A model generated the notes under the pieces. That model was given only the letters and a program-made list of their open reading frames with translations, was not told where the DNA came from and did not search any database. Below, piece after piece: positions 16,771-24,522 of a stretch of DNA of 64,000 bases (its first letter is position 1; the number at the start of each line of letters is the position of its first letter). This DNA is from Pseudooctadecabacter jejudonensis (GTDB taxonomy: Bacteria > Pseudomonadota > Alphaproteobacteria > Rhodobacterales > Rhodobacteraceae), in NCBI RefSeq assembly GCF_900172275.1, contig NZ_FWFT01000002.1, positions 434,001 to 498,000 on the forward strand, read 5' to 3'. Both the position numbers and the translations under genes were made by a program.

Positions 16771-17636
16771 GCGGCGTCCTGCTTTGCGGCTTTCAGTGCT
16801 TCCTCCAGATCGCCAAATGTTGGCCGCACTTGGCCCGGTGCATTCTGACGACCCACCTCGATACAGATGTTTGGCGGGTGCTGATAAAGGTTCGCCACTA
16901 GGACTTCTCGAATGAGTTTATAGAAATGCCCATCATCTTCGACCACGGTCGTCACGCGACCGGCGAATGGGCCGACAATACCGTAGGCAAGAAAAACACC
17001 CAAAAATGTCCCGACAAGAGCGCCGCCAATCATCTTGCCCAAAACTTCCGGTGGCTGATCAATCGAACCCATCGTCTTGATCACGCCCAAAACGGCAGCA
17101 ACAATACCAAGCGCCGGCAAGCCATCTGCAATCGTCTGCAACGTGTGTGCACCATGCATACTATGATGCATGTTTGCTTCGATCCGCTTTTCAAGAACCT
17201 CTTCAACCTGATGAGGATCATCATAGTTCATAGACGCTGAACGCATCGTATCTGCAATGAGGGCCACTGCTTCTTTGTCGGAGAGTATTTTCGGATACTT
17301 TCCAAAGATCGAGCTGTCTTCGGGTGCTTCGATATGACCTTCCAACTCAACCGGGTTGCTGCGGGCAAGGCGAATGAGTTCAAACAAAAGACATAGCAGG
17401 TCACGATAGTCGTCAGGCTTCCATTTTGGGCCTTTGAAGACTTTGCCCATGTCCTTCAACGTATGTTTGATCCCGGCCACATCGTTTGAAATTACAAACG
17501 CCCCAACCGCCGCACCGCCGATCATAATCATCTCGAAAGGCAGGGCTTTGAGGATGAGGCCCATTTTGCCCCCGGCAAGCATATACCCCCCGAAAACCAT
17601 CGCGAAAACGATGAGAATACCGATAATCCCAACCAT
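16767..17636 (-). CDS. motA: Flagellar stator protein MotA
   Basis: A 289-residue inner-membrane protein with four hydrophobic segments (two near the N terminus, two between about residues 165 and 225) and a cytoplasmic loop carrying the charged residues that contact the rotor. The ADGLPALGIVAAVLGVIKTMG and GALVGTFLGVFLAYGIVGP segments are MotA hallmarks. Its partner motB lies 10 kb away at 27389-28216. It is followed by the large periplasmic repeat protein, with a 4-base overlap. Confidence 0.96.
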   Translation of the reverse strand: MVGIIGILIVFAMVFGGYMLAGGKMGLILKALPFEMIMIGGAAVGAFVISNDVAGIKHTLKDMGKVFKGPKWKPDDYRDLLCLLFELIRLARSNPVELEGHIEAPEDSSIFGKYPKILSDKEAVALIADTMRSASMNYDDPHQVEEVLEKRIEANMHHSMHGAHTLQTIADGLPALGIVAAVLGVIKTMGSIDQPPEVLGKMIGGALVGTFLGVFLAYGIVGPFAGRVTTVVEDDGHFYKLIREVLVANLYQHPPNICIEVGRQNAPGQVRPTFGDLEEALKAAKQDAA

Positions 17637-17703
17637 GATTCTTGCCCTATTTTTGTTCTGCCACCTTGTGGCATCCCAATCGTTAAAGTTCCGTCAGCGC
17701 CGA

Positions 17704-18267
17704 CTATTGAGTTGGTGCATTCGCGTTGCGACCTGCAATAATCACACTGATTGAATAAGCCGTTTGAGGGTCAAGCCCCGCCATGATCGCGGCTGCCGCC
17801 TCTGGCTGCATGCGAACCAAAAAACCGGATGCAAATTCTGGTGCCATTTGTTCAAACAGGCTCGCGGCATCGGCAGACTTCATGGTTTCATAGACAGCCG
17901 TCAGCCGAGTGATATCGCTGTCATTTGCAGTTTCTGACAATGCCACTGCCGCCAATAACGACTCTTCTGCTGCCTCAAGTTCACCCAGCCTGCGATCTAT
18001 TTCCTCATTTGCTGCGTCCAACGCACGCAATCGGTCCGCCAATACGGCTTCGCGTTGGTCCAGCATTTGCTCACGTTCTCGTAATGCCGCGATCAACGGA
18101 TCGAGTGAAATATCATCCTCCGCGGGTTCAATGATCTCTTCGGCTGATGTTTCGGCGATCGCCAAAGCCGGCCCCATCCCAATTGAGACGCGTACAATGC
18201 CCGATGCCAGCAAAAGGGCTGCAACCACCATGAGGACATGTTTTTGTTTGCGTCCGGCTATCATCAC
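17704..18267 (-). CDS. MotE-like periplasmic motility chaperone
   Basis: A 187-residue protein with one N-terminal membrane helix (residues about 9-32), a coiled coil (about 55-115, REREQMLDQREAVLADRLRAL) and a C-terminal MgtE-N-like domain (MKSADAASLFEQMAPEFASGFLVRM, then EAAAAIMAGLDPQTAYSISVI). This build matches MotE of rhizobia, a periplasmic chaperone for the stator protein MotC. No motC is visible here. It overlaps the upstream gene by 4 bases and lies just before motA. Confidence 0.75.
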   Translation of the reverse strand: MMIAGRKQKHVLMVVAALLLASGIVRVSIGMGPALAIAETSAEEIIEPAEDDISLDPLIAALREREQMLDQREAVLADRLRALDAANEEIDRRLGELEAAEESLLAAVALSETANDSDITRLTAVYETMKSADAASLFEQMAPEFASGFLVRMQPEAAAAIMAGLDPQTAYSISVIIAGRNANAPTQ

Positions 18268-18641
18268 TCCACCTCTGCCGTCTGGCGCGGCTGACGCACG
18301 AAAAACGGATCCAGCTGTGGTTCAGCTGCTGGTTCGGAGGGCATTGCATGAGATGTGTCAGGCAAGTCGTGCAACGATGCCATCAAAAGCTCCAACCTTT
18401 TGGCCGCGGCTTCGGCATTCTGCGACTGTGCAGCAAGACCGTTCGCCGACGCGGTAGATGCAGCTTCAGCCCGCTCAAGAGCCTTTGACAATTCATCCAC
18501 CTGAACGGCCAGAATCGCGACCGCGCCGCCCACGCCTTTCTCGAGGTCTGTAAATTGCCGCAGCCTTTTGGAAAGCACGTAGCAATATAGGGTTGCTGCA
18601 AGTGCACCCGACATAAGTAGAATATCAGCGATCATCGCCAT
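18264..18641 (-). CDS. Membrane-anchored coiled-coil protein, PflI/DUF6468-like
   Basis: A 125-residue protein: one N-terminal hydrophobic helix (residues about 3-22), the segment VLSKRLRQFTDLEKGVGGAV, a coiled coil (about 45-90) and a Pro-rich tail. The layout, and the position directly after fliL, recall DUF6468 proteins including PflI, which affects flagellar placement in Caulobacter. The family name is from memory of the pattern and is tentative. It overlaps the motE-like gene by four bases. Confidence 0.6.
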   Translation of the reverse strand: MAMIADILLMSGALAATLYCYVLSKRLRQFTDLEKGVGGAVAILAVQVDELSKALERAEAASTASANGLAAQSQNAEAAAKRLELLMASLHDLPDTSHAMPSEPAAEPQLDPFFVRQPRQTAEVE

Positions 18642-18653
18642 AGCTGTCCCTTT

Positions 18654-19151
18654 CTAGTTCAGCACAAATTCTTTGATCAAAACGTCCTTGATCCGTCCTT
18701 CACCCGCCACCACCTGAACCCGACGCAACATTTGTGCCCGCAATCGGATCAAGGCAGTCGGATCTTCGAGTTCGGACAGACGGACTGCGCGCAGGTACCC
18801 ATTCAAAACATCGACAATCCTGGGCATGATGGCCTGGACATCCGCCCCATGGGCGGGATCCACCTCCAGTTCCGCTGTAAACAGAAGATGCTTTGCGTCA
18901 GAGCCGTCCGGAAGATTGATGACAAGCGTCTCCATTGGGATGAACGTCGGCGTATCCAACGGCTCAACCTCATCGACCTCAACCATCTCTTCAGTGTCCG
19001 AGCCGCCTGACAAGAGACCCGACTGCACGGCAAAAAACGCCCCACCGCCCCCTGCGAGGGCCAGAACAAAGCCCAGAATCAGCGGCAGTTTGGATCCTTT
19101 TTTCTCACCAGATCCGTCTGTTTCTTCAGCATTTATCGGGTCTTCAGCCAT
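18654..19151 (-). CDS. fliL: Flagellar stator-associated protein FliL
   Basis: A 165-residue FliL: a short charged cytoplasmic tail, one transmembrane helix (residues about 23-45, LPLILGFVLALAGGGGAFFAV) and a periplasmic domain ending in VVAGEGRIKDVLIKEFVLN, the typical FliL C terminus. The ATG at 19151 is preferred over an upstream in-frame TTG at 19172 because AAAGGGG precedes it. It begins the leftward unit fliL-pflI-like-motE-like-motA-repeat protein and is divergent from fliF. Confidence 0.92.
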   Translation of the reverse strand: MAEDPINAEETDGSGEKKGSKLPLILGFVLALAGGGGAFFAVQSGLLSGGSDTEEMVEVDEVEPLDTPTFIPMETLVINLPDGSDAKHLLFTAELEVDPAHGADVQAIMPRIVDVLNGYLRAVRLSELEDPTALIRLRAQMLRRVQVVAGEGRIKDVLIKEFVLN

Positions 19152-19194
19152 AACAGCCCCTTTCTTTGACAATCCTTACTTAACGCCAAAGGCA

Positions 19195-19210
19195 CTAACC
19201 GATTGTTAAG
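19195..19210 (+). promoter_or_regulatory. Near-consensus CtrA box between fliL and fliF
   Basis: CTAA at 19195-19198, seven bases, then TTAAG at 19206-19210, one mismatch per half from TTAA-N7-TTAAC. It sits in the middle of the 116-base divergent gap and could serve fliL, fliF or both. Confidence 0.45.
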
Positions 19211-19267
19211 GCTCCTCAGGATAATGAGGGGTCATCGGTAGAATCCGACAGATGAGGGAGAACCCGC

Positions 19268-20863
19268 GTGAGCAATTTGAATACCGTCTGGTCCAATTTG
19301 GACCTCGGCCGCAAAATCATGGTGATTGGCGCGACGATCGCGATGTTCGCGGCCGTCCTGTTCTTGGCGCGCAGCACGCCGCGGACGGATATGGCCCTGC
19401 TCTATGCGGGCCTAGACAGTGGTACAGCAGGCGATGTCGTAACCTCGCTGGATCAAAGTGGTGTTCCCTATGATATTCGAGGGGGGTCCATTTTTGTTCC
19501 CACCGCCGAACGGGATCGCTTGCGTATGACGCTCGCAAGCGAAGGCCTGCCTGCAAACAGCTCTCAGGGATATGAACTCCTCGACACGTTGTCCGGCTTT
19601 GGGACCACCTCTCAGATGTTCGATGCAGCCTACTGGCGCGCAAAGGAGGGGGAACTGGCCCGAACGATGTTGGCCAGCCCGCACATCCGGGCGGCGCGCG
19701 TACATATTTCCGCCAATTCCGCGCAACCTTTTCGGCGCGAACAAAAGCCAACTGCAGCCGTAAATGTCACGACGGTGAATGGCGGCTTGGATTTGGCACA
19801 AGCAGACGCGCTTAGATTCCTGGTGGCCTCAGCAGTACCGGGTCTGGCCCCAGGCGATGTTGCCGTGATTGACGGTGTCGCTGGCCTAATCTCGGGTGCA
19901 GACACGGGTGCCGGTTCCACCGATGCAACTGAGAGAACAAGTGAAATCCGGTCGCGAGTCGAGCGGCTCCTGGCCGCCCGCGTTGGACAGGGGAACGCGG
20001 TTGTCGAAGTCAGTGTCGAAACTGTCACGGAAACCGAGTCGATCATCGAAAGACGATTCGATCCGGAGACGCGCGTCGCCATCAGTACCGAAGTTCAAGA
20101 AAGCACTGCATCCGCGCAAGGAAGCGCGAACGGTGACGTAACCGTTGCATCAAATTTGCCCGACGGCGACGCCGCCGCCGGTGCCGGCACTCAAGCGAAC
20201 GAAAACTCGGAAAGCCGTACAATCACAAATTTCGAAGTCTCTGAAGTACAAAGAGAAGTCATGCGGACCCCGGGTGCGATCAAGCGCGTCAGCGTCGCGG
20301 TTTTGGTAAATGACGTGCCGACAACAGCAGATGACGGGTCCATCACAATGGTGCCACGGTCTGATGCTGAATTGGAAGATCTTCGTGTTCTCGTCGCATC
20401 GGCGGTGGGTTTTGATGAGACCAGGGGGGACGAAATCACTATCCGTTCCATGGCATTTGAAGCGCTGCCCGAATTGGGAACTGAAGTTACAGACTCGACC
20501 CCTCCTTCGCAACCGTGGGACATGATGGCGCTCATTCAATCAGGCGTTCTCGCTTTGGTTGCGCTGATCCTTGGCCTCTTCGTGGTGCGCCCGATTTTGA
20601 TGTCATCCAAACCGGCGCCTTTAATGCTCGACAGCAGCGGACAGGCGGTTACGCCGACACAAAACGGATTAGACGGTTCAATTATCGAAGGTGTCTCCCA
20701 ACCAACTGAGGCGATTTCGACCAATGGACTTCAAAATGCTGTGCCAGGGGCGCCAGAGGATCCAGTCGGTCGCCTACGCGATCTGATCGACGGACGCCGA
20801 GATGAGGCAATCCAGGTCCTGCAAAGTTGGATTGATGATCCGAAGTCGGAGGGCGCGAAATGA
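19268..20863 (+). CDS. fliF: Flagellar MS-ring protein FliF
   Basis: A 531-residue MS-ring protein. It has an N-terminal membrane helix (residues about 18-35), a YscJ/FliF ring-building domain (residues about 40-200, including PANSSQGYELLDTLSGFGTT), an acidic variable region around 300, a second membrane helix (about 420-440) and a C-terminal tail (LRDLIDGRRDEAIQVLQSWI) that matches the FliG-binding motif. FliG itself is not encoded in the window. The start is GTG at 19268 after GAGGGAG. Confidence 0.96.
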   Translation: MSNLNTVWSNLDLGRKIMVIGATIAMFAAVLFLARSTPRTDMALLYAGLDSGTAGDVVTSLDQSGVPYDIRGGSIFVPTAERDRLRMTLASEGLPANSSQGYELLDTLSGFGTTSQMFDAAYWRAKEGELARTMLASPHIRAARVHISANSAQPFRREQKPTAAVNVTTVNGGLDLAQADALRFLVASAVPGLAPGDVAVIDGVAGLISGADTGAGSTDATERTSEIRSRVERLLAARVGQGNAVVEVSVETVTETESIIERRFDPETRVAISTEVQESTASAQGSANGDVTVASNLPDGDAAAGAGTQANENSESRTITNFEVSEVQREVMRTPGAIKRVSVAVLVNDVPTTADDGSITMVPRSDAELEDLRVLVASAVGFDETRGDEITIRSMAFEALPELGTEVTDSTPPSQPWDMMALIQSGVLALVALILGLFVVRPILMSSKPAPLMLDSSGQAVTPTQNGLDGSIIEGVSQPTEAISTNGLQNAVPGAPEDPVGRLRDLIDGRRDEAIQVLQSWIDDPKSEGAK

Positions 20864-21411
20864 ACGCGCTCGTCCTAGAATGCTTCGACGGAAAAACCGC
20901 TGAGGCGGAAAAACCGAGCGCTGACTACCTTCGCGGATACGCGGATGCGCAGTCGTCTCTTCAAACGAAGCACGCTGAGCAGTCAGCTGAAGCCATCGAA
21001 AAAATCGCAGCCATCTTGGGCGATTTATCATTCGGCTACGAAGAAGCACGCCAGGCGATGCTCAACCGAATTTCACCAATCCTAAAGCAAGTGTCCGATT
21101 TGGCGCTGCCAGAGATTTTAAAGTTGACGTTCTCGGCTCATTTGCAGGAGTTCCTGGCCAAAAATCTATCTGACGCGCTGAGTGGACCGGTGTTCCTCCA
21201 CGTGAACCCAACTGACCATGACGTCCTGAGATCAGCTTTGACTTTAAGTAGCCCCTTCGAGCTTCAGTCAGATGCTTCGCTGGAACAGGGCCAAGCCGTC
21301 CTGATCGCGGACGCGTCTACAACGATGTTCGACATCGTCGCGTTGTTGGACGGTATGCAAGATGCGCTTAGCGCGATCGAACCCAATCCACGGAGAGAAG
21401 ACATTGGATGA
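20860..21411 (+). CDS. fliH: FliH-like flagellar assembly protein
   Basis: A 183-residue soluble protein with a long N-terminal helix (residues about 20-75) and a C-terminal mixed domain. It fits FliH, the regulator and stator-like partner of the FliI ATPase. It lies between fliF and fliN with 4- and 8-base overlaps, the usual place for fliH when fliG is missing from the order fliF-fliG-fliH. Sequence conservation is weak, so the identity rests on position, size and helix pattern. Confidence 0.65.
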   Translation: MNALVLECFDGKTAEAEKPSADYLRGYADAQSSLQTKHAEQSAEAIEKIAAILGDLSFGYEEARQAMLNRISPILKQVSDLALPEILKLTFSAHLQEFLAKNLSDALSGPVFLHVNPTDHDVLRSALTLSSPFELQSDASLEQGQAVLIADASTTMFDIVALLDGMQDALSAIEPNPRREDIG

Positions 21412-21685
21412 CTTTGCCCACACAAAAACGACCCACCCGCTTCAAAACATTCCAGTTGAGGTAACTGTATCAGTTGGACGTGCCCGGCCCCTCGTTAGGG
21501 AGCTATTAGAACTCGGAGAAAACGCTATCCTGCCATTGGACAAACGCATCGATGATCCGGTCGACTTGTTTGTTGGCGGCCGTCTGATTGCTCGAGGCCA
21601 GCTAGAGCAAATCGAAGGAAGCGAAGCCGGCCAACTGGCTGTTCGCTTAACCCATGTCGTGACACAAGAGACCGACGATGGGTAA
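21404..21685 (+). CDS. fliN: Flagellar motor switch protein FliN
   Basis: A 93-residue C-ring protein of the SpoA fold. It has NIPVEVTVSVGRARPLVRELLELGENAILPLDK, then VDLFVGGRLIARGQL, ending in VRLTHVV, a complete FliN core. The most likely start is TTG at 21404, with GGAGAG upstream, since ATG at 21362 would overlap fliH much further. It overlaps fliP by 8 bases. Confidence 0.93.
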   Translation: MDDFAHTKTTHPLQNIPVEVTVSVGRARPLVRELLELGENAILPLDKRIDDPVDLFVGGRLIARGQLEQIEGSEAGQLAVRLTHVVTQETDDG

Positions 21686-22412
21686 AAAAATAAGGGTTTC
21701 GGGCCTGGTCCCAATAATTGCCTTAGTTGCTACGCCGACTTTTGCCCAAGACTTTTCTTTCGATTTTGGGGATGATGGCTCCCTTGCGACGCGGTCAGTA
21801 CAGCTTTTCATCTTGGTCACTTTGCTTTCGATCGTGCCCGGCCTTGCAATCATGATCACATGCTTCCCGTTTATGGTGACGGTTCTATCCATTCTGCGCC
21901 AAGGCATCGGGCTGCAACAATCTCCGCCGAATATGCTCATAGTAAGTCTTGCACTGTTTTTGACTTATTTTGTCATGGAGCCGGTCTTTGTCGAGGCATG
22001 GGATAGAGGCGTAGCCCCTCTTCTAAACAACGGTATGCCTCTCGAAACAGCGTTTCAGCAGACTATGGGGCCTTTCAGGGTTTTTATGTCAGACCGTATC
22101 TCCGCTGACACTTTCGAAGAGCTCGCGCGCCTTCGGCCGGACCTTGCACCAAATCTAGCGGCTGCCGATTCACCTCTGTCAGTCCTTGTTCCGTCTTTTT
22201 TGCTAAGTGAAATTGAACGCGCTTTTCAAATTGGCTTCCTCATATTTCTCCCATTCCTCATCATTGACCTCGTTGTCGCTGCCATTCTTATGTCAATGGG
22301 TATGATGATGGTGCCTCCAGCGATTGTATCTTTGCCCTTCAAACTGGCTTTCTTTGTGGTCGCCGATGGATGGAGCCTTATCGCTGGAAGCCTTGTGCGG
22401 AGCTACTTCTAA
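21678..22412 (+). CDS. fliP: Flagellar export gate protein FliP
   Basis: A 244-residue FliP with a cleaved signal peptide (residues about 1-23) and four membrane helices. The signature ITCFPFMVTVLSILRQGIGLQQSPPN spans residues about 60-85, and the C-terminal LIIDLVVAAILMSMGMMMVPP is diagnostic. G+C is low here: 28 of 60 bases at 21721-21780. It ends 3 bases from the convergent flgI. Confidence 0.96.
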   Translation: MGKKIRVSGLVPIIALVATPTFAQDFSFDFGDDGSLATRSVQLFILVTLLSIVPGLAIMITCFPFMVTVLSILRQGIGLQQSPPNMLIVSLALFLTYFVMEPVFVEAWDRGVAPLLNNGMPLETAFQQTMGPFRVFMSDRISADTFEELARLRPDLAPNLAAADSPLSVLVPSFLLSEIERAFQIGFLIFLPFLIIDLVVAAILMSMGMMMVPPAIVSLPFKLAFFVVADGWSLIAGSLVRSYF

Positions 22413-22415
22413 TTC

Positions 22416-23516
22416 CTATCTGACGACAAACTCCGCATGCAAAGCACCAGCTGCTTTGATGCTTTTCAAAATGTCGATCATATCTCGCGGCGAAACACCA
22501 AGCGCATTCAGACCTGCGACCACTTCCGAAAGTGATGTACCTTCGGGGATCTCCGCCAAACCAATCCCTGGCTCTTCTTCAATCGCGGCATTCGTGTTCG
22601 GAACCACAATCGTCTGACCACCGGCGAAAGGATTGGGTTGAACAACCAATGGGGCCTCTTCAACCCGCAGTGTTAGGTTTCCCTGGCTCACGGCAACACG
22701 CGAAATACGGACATCATCACCCATCACTATTGTGCCTGATCTTTGATCCACAACCACACGCGCGCGCCGCTCCGGTTCTACCAAAATGTTTTCAACCTGA
22801 ACCAACGCATGCGCAGGGGAGATAGCGCGAGTGGCGGAAATATCTAACCGAACCGTTCCCGAGTCCAACATAACAGCAACCCCTCGGCCAAAGGCTCGAT
22901 TGATCGCTGTCTCGATACGCGCCGCAGTTGTAAAATCAGGTGATCTGAGAGCAAGGCGAATTACCTCAAGCTCAGAAAATTCGAATGCAACTTCGCGTTC
23001 AACAGTCGCGCCAGCAGGAATGACCCCAGAGGTCGGAACCCCTTGAACGACCCCTCCACCATCTCCCTCAGCGGACGCACCACCGGCAATAATTGTACCT
23101 TGAGCAACCGCATAAATTTCGCCATCGGCTGCATTCAGTGGTGTCATAATCAATGTCCCACCGAGAAGACTACTTGCATCTCCTATCGCGGAAATTGTCA
23201 CATCAATCGGGCTACCGGTTCTTGCAAATGGAGGCAGTTCTGCCGTTACCAAAACAGCCGCTACATTATTGGGCCTGAATTGTTCGCCTGTCACATTTAC
23301 GCCGAGCCTTTCAAGAATGTTGCTCATGATTTCTTCAGTAAATGGGGAGTTTCGGAGTCCATCACCTGTACCGTTCAAGCCGACAACGAGACCATATCCG
23401 ACAAGGTCATTTGTTCGAACTCCATCAAATTCAACCAGATCTTTGATCCTGATCGGAGCAGCGGAGGCTGTTGAGTGTAATAGAATTAGAATCAGTGCGA
23501 AGAAAGTTCTGATCAA
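22416..23516 (-). CDS. flgI: Flagellar P-ring protein FlgI
   Basis: A 366-residue P-ring protein with a signal peptide (residues 1-19). The N-terminal IKDLVEFDGVRTNDLVGYGLVVGLNGTGDG and the C-terminal GTSLSEVVAGLNALGVSPRDMIDILKSIKAAGAL are the strongest FlgI blocks. It is the last gene of the leftward flgE-flgK-flgL-flgI operon and overlaps flgL by 4 bases. FlgA (8437) is its assembly chaperone. Confidence 0.96.
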   Translation of the reverse strand: MIRTFFALILILLHSTASAAPIRIKDLVEFDGVRTNDLVGYGLVVGLNGTGDGLRNSPFTEEIMSNILERLGVNVTGEQFRPNNVAAVLVTAELPPFARTGSPIDVTISAIGDASSLLGGTLIMTPLNAADGEIYAVAQGTIIAGGASAEGDGGGVVQGVPTSGVIPAGATVEREVAFEFSELEVIRLALRSPDFTTAARIETAINRAFGRGVAVMLDSGTVRLDISATRAISPAHALVQVENILVEPERRARVVVDQRSGTIVMGDDVRISRVAVSQGNLTLRVEEAPLVVQPNPFAGGQTIVVPNTNAAIEEEPGIGLAEIPEGTSLSEVVAGLNALGVSPRDMIDILKSIKAAGALHAEFVVR

Positions 23517-24520
23517 CGCAAATACTCCGTCAATGAAAGGCGCGAAAGTCGCGCGGTAAGGGTATAATGAGTTTCCAATTGAACTTGCAGCGCATCTAAT
23601 CGCGTTGCGGTTTCAAATGGATCAGCTTGAACAAGATCGTTTCGAGCCATACCGAACGATGTTTGTTGTGCTGCAATTCTAACCGAAGCCTCTTCAACCT
23701 GACTTTCGATCTGTCCCAAACGCGCTTGAGTGTTCGCCAGGTCAGCAGAAACAGACACGAGATCAATCCCGGCGCGCTGTTGCAAATCTTGCTTTTCGGC
23801 TCGTGAAAGCGAAAGTGAAGTCTCATCCACGATGAGCCCCTTCGTCAGTGCTTTGAGAAGATCTCTCACCATTGAATCATCGGCTCTTAGTGAAATGGTA
23901 GCGTCTTCGTTCTCGTCAACGGGCTTGATCTGATTTTCAGTACCACCAAGATAGGCTATCGACTCAAAGCCACCTGCTGGATCATCAAACCATGCATCAA
24001 TTCGGGCTTCGACTTCACCGACTGTCGACGCTCCCGCCACAGTAGCATTGATCGCTGCGAGGATCGTGCCTGGATCCCCTAAAGCGGGTGAGTTAACCGA
24101 TGTGCCTGCAAATAACGTCTGCGCGCCGAGCCGAGTATTCAATCCCTCGATCGTCGCTTCGAAACTGAGCCGAGCGTTTTGGGCGGCTGTCGATACTTGC
24201 TGCGGAGTGCTTGAGACGTTGATCGGAAGCAGGGCGTTGCTTGCTGACAAACGTTGGTCCTCAAGAGTTGAAAGCACGCTTTGCATCGCCGTTAGGGTTT
24301 GCCCCGTTTGAGTATTCGATGCGGCAAATCGATCTAGAAGGTCCAGCTTTCTATCAAGGCCCGTGACCTGCGATTGCTGAACTCCTAAATGTTGGGTCAG
24401 GTCTTCTTTCTGACCACTTGTTAATTCTGACACCAAGGTATCCAATTGTGATTTAAGGCGAACGCTGGTCTGATTGATTTGAAAGGACTGGCGCATATCG
24501 CCCAATGTGGAAAAAGACAT
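23513..24520 (-). CDS. flgL: Hook-filament junction protein FlgL
   Basis: A 335-residue flagellin-like protein with N-terminal heptads (QTSVRLKSQLDTLVSELTSGQKEDLTQHL) and a C-terminal PFETATRLDALQVQLETHYTLTARLSRLSLTEYLR helix. It forms the second junction ring between hook and filament. It lies 2 bases downstream of flgK and overlaps flgI by 4 bases. The FlgN-like chaperone at 699 is its probable escort. Confidence 0.93.
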   Translation of the reverse strand: MSFSTLGDMRQSFQINQTSVRLKSQLDTLVSELTSGQKEDLTQHLGVQQSQVTGLDRKLDLLDRFAASNTQTGQTLTAMQSVLSTLEDQRLSASNALLPINVSSTPQQVSTAAQNARLSFEATIEGLNTRLGAQTLFAGTSVNSPALGDPGTILAAINATVAGASTVGEVEARIDAWFDDPAGGFESIAYLGGTENQIKPVDENEDATISLRADDSMVRDLLKALTKGLIVDETSLSLSRAEKQDLQQRAGIDLVSVSADLANTQARLGQIESQVEEASVRIAAQQTSFGMARNDLVQADPFETATRLDALQVQLETHYTLTARLSRLSLTEYLR

Positions 24521-24522
24521 TT

